Assembly: GCA_934754475.1 (NCBI GenBank)
Contig: CAKVHV010000001.1
Coordinates: forward strand, 62,001-126,000
DNA: 64,000 nt
DNA from: an uncultured Clostridia bacterium
GTDB lineage: Bacteria > Bacillota > Clostridia > Christensenellales > UBA1242
Direction: 5' to 3'
Below, one piece after another: positions 40,399 through 49,703 of this stretch. A program made the position numbers and the translations under genes. The notes under the pieces were generated by a model that was not told the origin of the DNA, did not search any database, and saw nothing but the letters and a program-made list of their open reading frames with translations. Each line of letters opens with the position of its first letter. Positions within the stretch are counted from its first letter, which is position 1.

Positions 40399-42489
40399 AT
40401 GGATAACACCAAGAATGAAAGATATGAAATATTTAGTGGAAAATTTCTTTCAAAAGAAAAATATTTAAAGACATGGGAACTAGATAATTGTACTTTTGGC
40501 AAAGAAAATCAAATATCCAAGAGTACTGCATTAGACTGGTTTAAATATAGCAATCAAAGTACAAGTGTACTTTGGGATAACGAAAACGATTGTGTTGTAG
40601 GATATATAACTCCATATCTTGTTAAGCATACTTTTGCAAACAAATATATTTTGAATAATGCCACATTCAAAGAAGCCCTAAATGAAGACGTATTTTGTAC
40701 TCCACACAAAGGTGCTGATGCAGATATATATATTTTTAGTGCCGTGGTTACACCAAAATATCGCAACAAAAAATTGGATATATCTGACAAACATTCCAAA
40801 ATGTATGGCAAAACTGCATTTAAAGTATTAAACGAAGCGCTTGTAGATTGGATTTGTGAAATAAAACAAGCGGGAGTTTCTATCAACTATGTGTTTGGTG
40901 AAAAAAGCACCGATGATGGCGAAAAATATCTTAGGTCACTAGATTTGCAACCTTGCTTTGCGTTTGGAAATGAATGTAAATTTTCAAAATTATTTACACC
41001 CGCCATGTTTAGCAAATGTTCAAATTTAAAAAAACTATTAGATTTGTATAACGACAAAAGATTAAGGACTCAATTTGACAAGTCTATTTTGGATAATCAC
41101 GAATATTTGTCTATAAAAAATAATGTTTTGTATTACAAAGACATAAACTTATATGAGTTAATCAAAAAATACAAAGCGCCTTTGGAAGTTGCATATACAC
41201 CTATGATTGGTGAACAAATTAGAAAAATGAAAAGTTGGTTTAAACAAGAAATTGCAGACCAGAGATACAAAGGCAAATACTACTATGCTTATGCAACAAA
41301 GGCGAATTACTATAGTGAAGTTGTTGTAACTGCACTAAATGATATAGATATGCTTGAGACTTCGTCGGCTTATGATATAAGTTTGGTTATAATGCTTGCA
41401 AAACAAAAGTATATCAAAAAAGGTTTTACTGTAATTTGCAACGGATTTAAAAATGAAACATATATCGAAAACATAAAAACATTATTGAAACTTGGCATCC
41501 ATGTTGTTCCAATTATCGAAAACGAAAGGGAATTTGACTTACTAAGCAAAATTCAAGGCTTTCAGTTTGATGTTGGGTTGAGATATAATAGTGATTTTGA
41601 AAGTAGACTTATAAAACATAACTTTCATGCCAAGGATGAGTTTGATAATAGATTTGGTTTTGATGATGTAAGTATCGAGAGAATGGCAGAAAAAATAAGT
41701 CATAGCAAAACCATGACACTCAAAATCTTGCATTTCCATTTTGGTGGAACGATTTGTAATATAGATAATTATATCATGGGTTTTGCAAATATTGTTGAAC
41801 TTTATTGCAAACTAAAGAAAAAATACAAGACTTTGGAGTTTTTTGACTTTGGTGGTGGTATGCCAGTTAAGTACTCATTGACATATAATTTTGATTACAA
41901 AGAACTTGTTTCAAAAATTATTTTTGCAACCAAACAAGTCTGTGCAAAGTATAATATCCAAGAACCAGATTTAATCGGCGAGCATGGAAGATTTACAACC
42001 GCTGACCATAGTTTTTACATCTACAAAATCGACTTTACAAAAGAATCGAACAATAGCAAGTGGTACATAATTAACGGAAGTCTCATGAATATGACTCCAG
42101 ATGTTTGGGGAATTCAACAAGATTTTACTATTCTTCCAATTAACCTATACGAAAACGATTGTATTCCAGTAAGTATTGGTGGCGAAACTTGCGACCCAGA
42201 CGACAGATATTTTTTGCAAGAGAAAAACGTTAAGATGTTTATGCCTGAGATTCATAGTAATCAGACTCTATATATTGGAATATTTGGAATTGGAGCTTAT
42301 CAAGAGATTATTTCGGGTATCGGGGGATTGCATCATTGTTTAATTCCGGAAGGAAATGAACTTGTAATTAATTACAAAAACGGAAAACTGCATTTCCATA
42401 AGGTTAGCGATATTACTAGCAACGAAAAAGCCCTAAAAGTACTAGATTATAACAAAAAATATATAAATAATTTTGTTAATAAAAAATAG
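40399..42489 (+). CDS. GNAT-like domain fused to an arginine/ornithine-decarboxylase-like PLP enzyme
   Basis: 696-residue two-domain protein. Residues about 20-205 look like a GNAT acyltransferase (VVGYITPYLV; FSAVVTPKYRNKK; EKYLRSLDLQPCF). Residues about 250-690 are a fold-type III PLP decarboxylase: the PLP Lys301 in YAYATKANYYS, ICNGFKNETYI as in biosynthetic arginine decarboxylase SpeA, HFHFGG (445-450), FDFGGGMPVKY, EHGRF, and the active-site Cys-Asp in GGETCDPDD near residue 600. Decarboxylation of arginine or a related amino acid is the best guess; acetylation of the amine product by the fused domain is speculation. ATG 40399 follows GGGAG. It is followed by a terminator. Confidence 0.85.
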   Translation: MDNTKNERYEIFSGKFLSKEKYLKTWELDNCTFGKENQISKSTALDWFKYSNQSTSVLWDNENDCVVGYITPYLVKHTFANKYILNNATFKEALNEDVFCTPHKGADADIYIFSAVVTPKYRNKKLDISDKHSKMYGKTAFKVLNEALVDWICEIKQAGVSINYVFGEKSTDDGEKYLRSLDLQPCFAFGNECKFSKLFTPAMFSKCSNLKKLLDLYNDKRLRTQFDKSILDNHEYLSIKNNVLYYKDINLYELIKKYKAPLEVAYTPMIGEQIRKMKSWFKQEIADQRYKGKYYYAYATKANYYSEVVVTALNDIDMLETSSAYDISLVIMLAKQKYIKKGFTVICNGFKNETYIENIKTLLKLGIHVVPIIENEREFDLLSKIQGFQFDVGLRYNSDFESRLIKHNFHAKDEFDNRFGFDDVSIERMAEKISHSKTMTLKILHFHFGGTICNIDNYIMGFANIVELYCKLKKKYKTLEFFDFGGGMPVKYSLTYNFDYKELVSKIIFATKQVCAKYNIQEPDLIGEHGRFTTADHSFYIYKIDFTKESNNSKWYIINGSLMNMTPDVWGIQQDFTILPINLYENDCIPVSIGGETCDPDDRYFLQEKNVKMFMPEIHSNQTLYIGIFGIGAYQEIISGIGGLHHCLIPEGNELVINYKNGKLHFHKVSDITSNEKALKVLDYNKKYINNFVNKK

Positions 42490-42490
42490 A

Positions 42491-42517
42491 AAAAGGCAAT
42501 AATTCTTGCCTTTTTTT
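42491..42517 (+). terminator. Rho-independent terminator
   Basis: AAAAGGCAA pairs with TTGCCTTTT around a 6-base loop, with seven T at the end. Confidence 0.9.
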
Positions 42518-42665
42518 ACGTATAAAAAGTATTACTATAATTCCAATTTTGTAGAATACAAAATAAAGCAAACATTTTCGAAAAAAATATTAATTTTTGT
42601 CTACTTAACTTTCAAAGACTATCTAAATTGTTGTTAAAAAATTATAGTTATGCTAAAATAATCTT

Positions 42666-43019
42666 ATGGATAAACGAAAAATATTGTTGCTTAAATACTT
42701 GTCAAAACAATGTAATGAAAATTACAAAGTTTTGGAGTGTGGCACCATTCTTAAATCTATTAAAAGTTACAAAAATAACTTTGAACTTCTCAAAAAAGAC
42801 ATGAATTTTCTTAATCAATACAAGTATATTGACCTTAAATACATAGACAAAGACAACGTTTGTCTTATTATCAAAGATAATTCACGAATAATTCAAGAAA
42901 ACCTAAAAATTGAAAGTTCAACTAACAAAAAAATGTTTTGCTTTCTTTGGTTGTTTTCAATTTTGTCAGGAGTTTTTGCTTTTATTGGAGCAGGGCTTGC
43001 AATATTAATACTAAGGTAA
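42666..43019 (+). CDS. Small protein with a C-terminal membrane anchor
   Basis: 117-residue protein of unknown function. Residues about 1-80 are helical and winged-helix-like (KILLLKYLSKQ, then LKKDMNFLNQYKYIDLKYIDKDNVCLIIKD). Residues about 92-116 form one transmembrane segment. No ribosome binding site is visible before ATG 42666, and a -10-like TAAAAT lies close upstream, so the mRNA may be nearly leaderless. It has the same layout as the next gene, five bases downstream. Confidence 0.7.
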   Translation: MDKRKILLLKYLSKQCNENYKVLECGTILKSIKSYKNNFELLKKDMNFLNQYKYIDLKYIDKDNVCLIIKDNSRIIQENLKIESSTNKKMFCFLWLFSILSGVFAFIGAGLAILILR

Positions 43020-43024
43020 GATGT

Positions 43025-43387
43025 ATGTTATCAAAAAAAGAAAAAATAATTATGTACTATATTTTGGAAAAAAGTGGTGGAAAATCTACTTGTCTTTTGA
43101 CACCGCTAGATTTGGAACATGCTCTTCAGCCAAAGTATTCTGCCAATAATATTGAAATTCAAGCGATTTTGGAAGGGCTTGTTCAAGAAGATTATATAAA
43201 TCTTGTAAATTCGGACAAAAATGGCGAACTTATTTACTGTGTTACAATTTTGACCAAGGGAAAATCATTTAATAGAGAACAAAAGAACATCAAAAAATCT
43301 TGGTCAACAGCGATTATAAAAACCATATTGCTAGCAGTACTTTCGTTTATTGTGGGTATAATTTTAAAAGCAATTTTTGTTAAGTAA
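43025..43387 (+). CDS. Small protein with a C-terminal membrane anchor, paralogue-like
   Basis: 120-residue protein whose architecture matches the preceding product: a winged-helix-like N-terminal part (KIIMYYILEKSGG, IQAILEGLVQEDYINLVNSDKNGELIYCVTILTKG) and one C-terminal transmembrane helix (IIKTILLAVLSFIVGIIL). A membrane-tethered DNA- or protein-binding role is possible but unproven. ATG 43025 is chosen as the first Met outside the preceding gene; AAGGTAAG lies upstream. A terminator follows directly. Confidence 0.7.
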   Translation: MLSKKEKIIMYYILEKSGGKSTCLLTPLDLEHALQPKYSANNIEIQAILEGLVQEDYINLVNSDKNGELIYCVTILTKGKSFNREQKNIKKSWSTAIIKTILLAVLSFIVGIILKAIFVK

Positions 43388-43419
43388 ACTCTTATGTCAA
43401 AGCGCGTAAGAGTTTTTTT
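43386..43419 (+). terminator. Rho-independent terminator
   Basis: AAACTCTTA (43386-43394) pairs with TAAGAGTTT (43407-43415) and is followed by T. Confidence 0.9.
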
Positions 43420-43431
43420 GATTTATTCTTT

Positions 43432-43445
43432 CGAACTTATGTTCT
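43432..43445. promoter_or_regulatory. LexA-type SOS box upstream of uvrBA
   Basis: CGAACTTATGTTCT has the GAAC-N4-GTTC form of the Gram-positive LexA/DinR box. It lies 18 bp before the -35 of the uvrB promoter, where SOS control is expected. Confidence 0.75.
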
Positions 43446-43463
43446 AAAATTTTAAAATTTTGC

Positions 43464-43492
43464 TTGTAATTATAATAATTTTGTTGTATACT
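43464..43492 (+). promoter_or_regulatory. Promoter of uvrB-uvrA
   Basis: TTGTAA (43464-43469), 17 bp spacer, TATACT (43487-43492). It predicts a long leader of about 215 bases that contains the structured element at 43544-43683. Confidence 0.6.
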
Positions 43493-43543
43493 TGTATTGA
43501 TAAAATGTTTGCATATTTCAAAAGATAATAAAGTAAATTATCT

Positions 43544-43683
43544 GAAGTTTTGTCTGAAAGCGGTGGAGTCATTTTGAAGCAAAACTGATGGTTGTGCAAA
43601 TCTATGTAACTACGATTTAATCGTGACGTTTGTTTTAGCGTATAAAATTTTAAACGAGTTAAAATTTTATATCACATAGATTT
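43544..43683 (+). repeat. Structured intergenic element, copy B, in the uvrB leader
   Basis: Its first 82 bases match the element at 4153. Helices: AGTTTTG (43546-43552) with CAAAACT (43580-43586); ACGATT/AATCGT (43612-43617 with 43619-43624); ATAAAATTTTAA (43642-43653) with TTAAAATTTTAT (43659-43670); and an enclosing AAATCTATGT (43598-43607) with ACATAGATTT (43674-43683). The region could fold as a multi-helix junction in the uvrB mRNA leader. Confidence 0.6.
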
Positions 43684-43714
43684 TAATTATATAAATTTTA
43701 GGGAAATATATACT

Positions 43715-45664
43715 ATGGAAGAATTTGAGTTAGTAAGTAAATACGAGCCAACTGGCGACCAGCCACAAGCAATCGAAAAATTAGTTGAAGGTTTAAACGA
43801 CGGACTAAGATACCAAACCTTGCTTGGAGTTACTGGTTCAGGAAAAACTTTTACAATGGCAAACATAATCAAAAATACAAATAGACCGACACTTGTAATT
43901 GCTCACAACAAAACTCTTGCAGCGCAGTTATGCAACGAGTTTAGGGAGTTTTTTCCAAATAACAGAGTAGAATATTTCGTTTCATATTATGATTATTATC
44001 AACCCGAAGCATACATTGTTTCTAGTGACACTTATATCGAAAAAGATATGAGTATCAATGATGAAATAGATAAATTAAGACATTCTGCTACTTGTTCGTT
44101 ATTTGAACGACGTGATGTAATAGTTGTAGCTTCGGTTTCGTGTATTTATAGTTTGGGTGCACCCGAAGCATATTCTAGTTCGTGTCTGTCACTTAGACCA
44201 AATGAAATTTATAACAAAAAAGATATTATCAAAAGACTAATCGAATTACAATATCAACGAAACGATATAGACTTCAAACGTGGGACTTTTAGAAGTAAAG
44301 GTGATATTTTGGATATTATCCCACCAAACAAGAGCGAAGTTGGCATAAGAATTAGTTTTTTTGATGACGAAATTGAAGAAATATCTGAGTTTGAAGTGTT
44401 GACGGGAAAGAAACTTAATACACTTGAGCATTTGTATCTTTTGCCAGCCACACACTATATTATTAACAACTCACAAATGGACGAAGTTTTTGAAAACATT
44501 AAGCACGATTGTCTAGTTAGAGTCAAAGAATTTGAAGAACAAGGCAAATTGATTGAAGCACAACGAATCAAAGAAAGAGTCTTTTATGACTTGGAGATGA
44601 TGAAAGAAGTCGGTTATTGCAATGGTATTGAGAATTATTCAAGATACTTTGATGGAAGGCTTCCGGGTCAAGCACCTTATACTTTGCTTGATTATTTTCC
44701 AAAAGACTTTTTGTTGTTTGTTGATGAAAGTCACATAACTTTGCCACAAATTAGGGGTATGTTTGCGGGAGACTTGGCAAGAAAGAAAAACCTTGTGGAT
44801 TATGGATTTAGACTTCCTTCGGCATATGATAATAGACCGCTTAACTTTGATGAATTCGAACACAAAATTGGTCAGGCAATATTTGTTTCGGCAACTCCAG
44901 CAAAGTTTGAACTAGATAATTCGGGTCAAGTAGTTGAACAAATTATTCGTCCAACAGGACTACTTGAACCATTAATAGAAATTAAGCCAGTCAAAAACCA
45001 AGTAGATGATTTAATTGGTCAAATAAATAGCACAATAGAAAAAGACGGACGTGTTTTGGTTACCACATTAACCAAAAAAATGGCTGAAAGTCTAACTAAT
45101 TACTTGTCTGAAAAGAAATTTAAAGTTAAATATTTGCATTCGGATATTGACACTCTTGATAGAGTTGATATAATTAATGGGCTAAGGCGAAAAGACTTTG
45201 ATGTACTAATAGGCATTAATCTATTGCGTGAAGGCTTGGATATTCCAGAAGTTAAACTTGTGGCTATTCTTGATGCGGACAAGGAAGGATTTTTGCGAAG
45301 TGAGTGGGCATTAATTCAAACGATTGGACGTGCGGCTAGAAACTCAGAAAGTAGAGTTATTTTGTATGCGGATATAATGACCGATTCTATCAAAAAGGCA
45401 GTAAGTGAAACAACTAGACGTAGACAAATTCAAATGTTATACAACAAAGAACATGGAATAACTCCAAAGACAATTATCAAACCTATCAAAAATACTTTGG
45501 AAATAACCAAAAAAGCAGGCAAAGATAAGAAAAAATTAAACAAGAAAGAAAAGGAACAAGAAATATTCAGGCTTCAAAGTTTAATGAGAGAAGCTTCAAA
45601 TATGCTTGATTTCGAAAAAGCAATTTTATTTAGAGAACAAATCAAAGAATTAAAGGACAAATAA
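43715..45664 (+). CDS. uvrB: Excinuclease ABC subunit B
   Basis: 649-residue DNA-damage helicase-like subunit of nucleotide excision repair. The Walker A motif is GVTGSGKTFTMAN, the beta-hairpin region is YYDYYQPEAYI, DESH is the Walker B/DEAD-type motif (FVDESHITLPQ), and IGRAARN is helicase motif VI. The C-terminal UVR motif (LQSLMREASNMLDFEKAILFREQIKEL) binds UvrC. The gene is one base apart from uvrA, a likely operon with LexA control. uvrC is not in the window. Confidence 0.98.
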   Translation: MEEFELVSKYEPTGDQPQAIEKLVEGLNDGLRYQTLLGVTGSGKTFTMANIIKNTNRPTLVIAHNKTLAAQLCNEFREFFPNNRVEYFVSYYDYYQPEAYIVSSDTYIEKDMSINDEIDKLRHSATCSLFERRDVIVVASVSCIYSLGAPEAYSSSCLSLRPNEIYNKKDIIKRLIELQYQRNDIDFKRGTFRSKGDILDIIPPNKSEVGIRISFFDDEIEEISEFEVLTGKKLNTLEHLYLLPATHYIINNSQMDEVFENIKHDCLVRVKEFEEQGKLIEAQRIKERVFYDLEMMKEVGYCNGIENYSRYFDGRLPGQAPYTLLDYFPKDFLLFVDESHITLPQIRGMFAGDLARKKNLVDYGFRLPSAYDNRPLNFDEFEHKIGQAIFVSATPAKFELDNSGQVVEQIIRPTGLLEPLIEIKPVKNQVDDLIGQINSTIEKDGRVLVTTLTKKMAESLTNYLSEKKFKVKYLHSDIDTLDRVDIINGLRRKDFDVLIGINLLREGLDIPEVKLVAILDADKEGFLRSEWALIQTIGRAARNSESRVILYADIMTDSIKKAVSETTRRRQIQMLYNKEHGITPKTIIKPIKNTLEITKKAGKDKKKLNKKEKEQEIFRLQSLMREASNMLDFEKAILFREQIKELKDK

Positions 45665-45665
45665 T

Positions 45666-48482
45666 ATGTTAGAAGACATTGTTATAAAAGGTGCAAGAGA
45701 AAACAACTTAAAAAACGTTAATCTTACAATTCCACGAAACAAACTTGTGGTGTTTACTGGTGTGAGTGGAAGTGGCAAAAGTACACTTGCTTTTGACACG
45801 ATTTTTGCCGAAGGTCAAAGACGTTATATGGAAAGTTTGTCAAGTTATGCTAGACAATTTTTGGGACAAATGTCAAAGCCCGACGTCGATAGCATTGACG
45901 GATTGTCGCCAAGCATATCAATTGACCAAAAGACAACTTCGAATAATCCACGTAGTACAGTTGGAACGGTTACCGAAATTTATGATTACCTAAGACTGCT
46001 TTTTGCACATATCGGCAAGGCTTATTGTCCAAATTGCAAAAAAGAAATTTCAACTCAATCAATAGATGTTATAATCGACAAGATTATGGAGTTAAAGGAT
46101 AAGAAAATCCAAATCATGGCTTCGTATGTTTCGGGAAAGAAGGGAACTTTTGCAAAAGAGTTAGATGATTTAAGAAAGGAAGGCTATCACCGAGTTAAAA
46201 TTGACGGAAACGATTTGACACTCGACGAAGACATCAAGCTTGAAAAAAATATAAGACATACGATTTATGTAGTTATAGATAGACTTGTAGTTAGAGATGA
46301 AAATCAAAGCCGAATAACAGATAGCGTAGAAAGTGCAATTAAATTATCCAAAGGCACAGTCAATATTGATGTCGAAGGCGAAATGATGCTATTTAGCACA
46401 ACGCACTTTTGTGATGAGTGTGGATATTCTATCGAAGAAATTGCTCCACGTCTCTTTAGTTTTAATAGTCCGTTTGGTGCTTGCGAAGATTGTAAAGGCT
46501 TGGGATTTAAACAAATTATAGATGTTGAAAAAGTAATTACTAATCCAAACATGCCACTAAGCAAATGTGGTTTGTCAAATGTATCTGGCTGGTCGTACGA
46601 TTCGGGAATGGCGAAAATGTTTTATCGTGCAGTTGCTAGAAAATTTGGAGCATCTCTTGACACTCCAGTCAAAGACTTGCCTGCCGGTATGCTCGATATG
46701 ATTTTGTATGGAACAAAAAAGGAAAAAATCGACATCGACTATGTAAGGCTTGGTGAGCAAGTTGTAGGTCAAATGGCTTTTGAAGGAATTATTCCGAATA
46801 TCGAAAGACGTTTTAGAGAGACCACAAGCGACTATGCCAAAGAAGAAATTGGCAAATTGATGAAAGAAGAAATTTGTCCAACTTGTCACGGGGATAGACT
46901 AAAGGTTGAAGCACTTAATATATTTATAAACAGAAAAAATATAATTGATGTTTGTAATATGTCGGTTAAGAATATTCTTTCCTTTATGGAAAACTTAAAA
47001 CTCAGCAAAATGAACGAAACAATTGCTGAGCCAATTCTCAAAGAGATTAAATCAAGACTACACTTTTTGGTGGATGTTGGACTAGATTATTTGACACTAT
47101 CTCGAATGGCTGGAACTCTGAGTGGTGGTGAGTCTCAAAGAATTAGACTTGCAACTCAAATCGGCAGTGGACTTACTGGGGTTATTTATATCTTAGATGA
47201 ACCTAGTATTGGACTTCATCAAAGAGACAATGACAAACTTTTGGATACACTCAAACATCTAAGAGATTTGGGTAATACTGTAATCGTTGTTGAACATGAT
47301 GAAGATACAATGAAAATTGCGGATTATATAGTAGATATTGGCAAATACGCTGGAGTTCATGGCGGAAACGTGGTAGTTGCTGGCACTTTGCAGGATGTTA
47401 TTGATTGCAAAGATAGTATAACTGGTGAGTTTTTGAGTGGAAAGAGAAAGATAAATGTTCCAAAGACTAGACGTGAGATTTCTCGTGGATATATTGAAAT
47501 CAAGGGATGCTTGCACAACAATCTTAAGAATGTTAATCTAAAAATTCCAATGGGTGTAACTACAGTTGTAACTGGAGTTAGCGGAAGCGGAAAGAGTAGT
47601 CTTATTAATGAAACACTATATCCAGTTGTATATAATTATGTTAACAAATCGGACATGGTTGAAGGCAAACATAAATCTGTGAGCGGGCTTGAAAATGTAG
47701 ACAAAGTAATTAATATTGACCAAAGCCCAATCGGAAAAACTCCACGTAGTAATCCTGCAACTTATACAAATGTATTTACAGATATTAGAAATCTATTCGC
47801 CGAAACCAATAGTGCAAAAGAACGTGGTTACACTGCCGGCAGATTTAGTTTTAACATAAGCGGTGGCAGATGCGAGAGTTGTGGCGGAGCGGGAATCAAG
47901 AAAATTGAAATGTTCTTTTTGCCTGATGTATATGTTACATGCGATGTCTGTCATGGAAAGAGATACAATAGAGAAACTTTGGAAGTCAAGTTTAAAGGAA
48001 AGAGTATTTATGATGTTCTTGATATGACTATATCCGAAGCCAATGAATTTTTTGAGAATATTCCTAGAATTAAAAACAAAATTCAAACACTTGTTGATGT
48101 TGGTCTTGGATATGTAAAACTTGGTCAGCCAGCAACCGAACTTAGCGGTGGTGAAGCACAAAGGGTTAAGTTGGCGACCGAACTTAGCAAACGTAGTACT
48201 GGCAAGTCTCTATATATTTTGGATGAGCCAACAACCGGCTTGCACCTATATGATATAGAAAAACTAATGCACATTATAGATAGACTTGTAGATAATGGAA
48301 ATACTTGTGTAATTATTGAACACAATTTGGATGTAATCAAATGTGCAGATTATATAATTGATGTAGGTATGGAAGGTGGAGACTTGGGTGGAGAAATTAT
48401 TTCTACGGGAACTCCAGAAGAGATTGTTAAGAAAAATATTGGTTATACCGCTAAATATCTCAAAGATTATTTGAAAAAATAA
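45666..48482 (+). CDS. uvrA: Excinuclease ABC subunit A
   Basis: 938-residue ABC-type ATPase that recognises DNA lesions and loads UvrB. Two nucleotide-binding domains carry GVSGSGKSTLAF and GVSGSGKSSLIN, with signature motifs LSGGESQRIRLA and LSGGEAQRVKLA. Zinc-binding cysteines are visible (CPNCKKE, CDECGYS with CEDCKGLG, CESCGGAG with CDVCHGKRY). Length matches the family. Start ATG 45666 lies just after the uvrB stop, with AAAGGAC as ribosome binding site inside uvrB. Confidence 0.98.
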   Translation: MLEDIVIKGARENNLKNVNLTIPRNKLVVFTGVSGSGKSTLAFDTIFAEGQRRYMESLSSYARQFLGQMSKPDVDSIDGLSPSISIDQKTTSNNPRSTVGTVTEIYDYLRLLFAHIGKAYCPNCKKEISTQSIDVIIDKIMELKDKKIQIMASYVSGKKGTFAKELDDLRKEGYHRVKIDGNDLTLDEDIKLEKNIRHTIYVVIDRLVVRDENQSRITDSVESAIKLSKGTVNIDVEGEMMLFSTTHFCDECGYSIEEIAPRLFSFNSPFGACEDCKGLGFKQIIDVEKVITNPNMPLSKCGLSNVSGWSYDSGMAKMFYRAVARKFGASLDTPVKDLPAGMLDMILYGTKKEKIDIDYVRLGEQVVGQMAFEGIIPNIERRFRETTSDYAKEEIGKLMKEEICPTCHGDRLKVEALNIFINRKNIIDVCNMSVKNILSFMENLKLSKMNETIAEPILKEIKSRLHFLVDVGLDYLTLSRMAGTLSGGESQRIRLATQIGSGLTGVIYILDEPSIGLHQRDNDKLLDTLKHLRDLGNTVIVVEHDEDTMKIADYIVDIGKYAGVHGGNVVVAGTLQDVIDCKDSITGEFLSGKRKINVPKTRREISRGYIEIKGCLHNNLKNVNLKIPMGVTTVVTGVSGSGKSSLINETLYPVVYNYVNKSDMVEGKHKSVSGLENVDKVINIDQSPIGKTPRSNPATYTNVFTDIRNLFAETNSAKERGYTAGRFSFNISGGRCESCGGAGIKKIEMFFLPDVYVTCDVCHGKRYNRETLEVKFKGKSIYDVLDMTISEANEFFENIPRIKNKIQTLVDVGLGYVKLGQPATELSGGEAQRVKLATELSKRSTGKSLYILDEPTTGLHLYDIEKLMHIIDRLVDNGNTCVIIEHNLDVIKCADYIIDVGMEGGDLGGEIISTGTPEEIVKKNIGYTAKYLKDYLKK

Positions 48483-48493
48483 TTATAAATTGA

Positions 48494-48547
48494 AAAAAGT
48501 AGTTTTGAATGTGCATATGCACAAGTGTTTCAAAACTACTTTTTTTG
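48494..48547. terminator. Convergent hairpin terminator between uvrA and the DUF4363 gene
   Basis: A 14-15 bp stem (AAAGTAGTTTTGAA pairing with TTCAAAACTACTTT) with an inner palindrome TGCATATGCA and a T run. Confidence 0.88.
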
Positions 48548-48554
48548 TATAATT

Positions 48555-48944
48555 TTAAAATATATTGTGGAAATTAAATCCCATTATGTGGTAACTCTTT
48601 GTGGAGTATTCTTTGAGTAAGGATAATTCACATATTGCGTTATCATAATCGTTGTTTTTGGTGTAAGGAATAAGTCTATTTATGCTATCTGTAATTGTGC
48701 TTAAATCTCTATGATTAAATATAAAACATAGCCAATCTTCTTGTTGCTCCCAAAACTCCTTAAGGTCTCCAAGTTCGTCATAAAAAATTGTTATATCTTC
48801 CTTGTTTATTTCGTATCTTTTGTTTAAATCCCAAATAATGTCTTCCATCGAAGTCAGAGTCTTTCTAACACTGCTTAGTTCCAAAATTCCAAAAACGATA
48901 GTTATAGCGAATATTGCTATAAAAGTTATTGCTTTTTTCACCAA
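48555..48944 (-). CDS. DUF4363 family protein
   Basis: 129-residue protein with an N-terminal transmembrane segment (about residues 5-24) and a helical outer domain (LSSVRKTLTSMEDIIWDLN, WEQQEDWLCFIFNHRDL). This matches the DUF4363 pattern, commonly found beside DUF421 genes in clostridia. Function is unknown. Its start overlaps the end of the DUF421 gene by seven bases, so they are co-translated and probably act together. Confidence 0.82.
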   Translation of the reverse strand: MVKKAITFIAIFAITIVFGILELSSVRKTLTSMEDIIWDLNKRYEINKEDITIFYDELGDLKEFWEQQEDWLCFIFNHRDLSTITDSINRLIPYTKNNDYDNAICELSLLKEYSTKSYHIMGFNFHNIF

Positions 48945-49657
48945 TTGCCCCCTGTGTATTTAGTATCAACCGTTTCGAACTTTCCTTTCTTTGGTTGTAC
49001 GTAAATTTTGCCTTTGTTGTCGAACGTCAAAATCAAAATATCTTTGAGTGAGTTAATTCCAACCTTGTTAACATTCTCTATTAAGAACTTTTCATCAATG
49101 CCAGCAAGTTTCATATTTTCATTCATGATTTTTCCCTTGGATACAATAATCATAGGGAGTGTTGCTTGTTCTTTTTTGAGTCCAATATCGTTTGCAGTTA
49201 GTGGTGCATATGGTGACCTATTGATGACTGTCATTGTTCCGTTAGTTTGTAAAATTACATAGAGTAATTCTTCCAAATTGAAATATCCCGCCGAATGTAA
49301 ACCTTCGAGTAAGTCGTTAAAGTTCATATTAACTTTTCGCATATTCTCATAATTTATTCCATCGGGCCCTAGTAGAATTACTGGCTTTCCGCTAAATAAT
49401 CTTCGGAATGTTACACTTTTTCTTGAAAGTAAACATATTAAATAATGAATACATACAAGAGTAAATAGTGGGATAACTCCTTGAATAAGTGGAAGTGCAG
49501 TTTCTGCCATTGGAATGGTTGCAAGGTCGGCAATAACTAGGGTTATAACCAGTTCAAAAGGTTGCATTTCGCCAATCTGTCTTTTGCCCATTATTCTTAT
49601 TAAAAATAAAATTAAAACGTATAAAATTATACTTCTACAAATCAATGTGAAAATCAT
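48938..49657 (-). CDS. DUF421/YetF-family membrane protein
   Basis: 239-residue protein with three N-terminal transmembrane segments beginning RSIILYVLILFLIRIMGKRQIGEMQPFELVI, the signature opening of the DUF421/YetF family. A cytosolic C-terminal domain follows (GKPVILLGPDGINYENMRKVNMNFNDLLEGL; MTVINRSPYAPLTANDIG). The family is linked to spore membranes and germination in Bacillus, though its biochemical role is unsettled. ATG 49657 on the minus strand. It is divergent from the acyltransferase gene at 49704. Confidence 0.92.
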   Translation of the reverse strand: MIFTLICRSIILYVLILFLIRIMGKRQIGEMQPFELVITLVIADLATIPMAETALPLIQGVIPLFTLVCIHYLICLLSRKSVTFRRLFSGKPVILLGPDGINYENMRKVNMNFNDLLEGLHSAGYFNLEELLYVILQTNGTMTVINRSPYAPLTANDIGLKKEQATLPMIIVSKGKIMNENMKLAGIDEKFLIENVNKVGINSLKDILILTFDNKGKIYVQPKKGKFETVDTKYTGGNW

Positions 49658-49703
49658 ATGATTATAGTTGACACAAATTTAATTTTTATACATTGGGGGG
49701 ATT

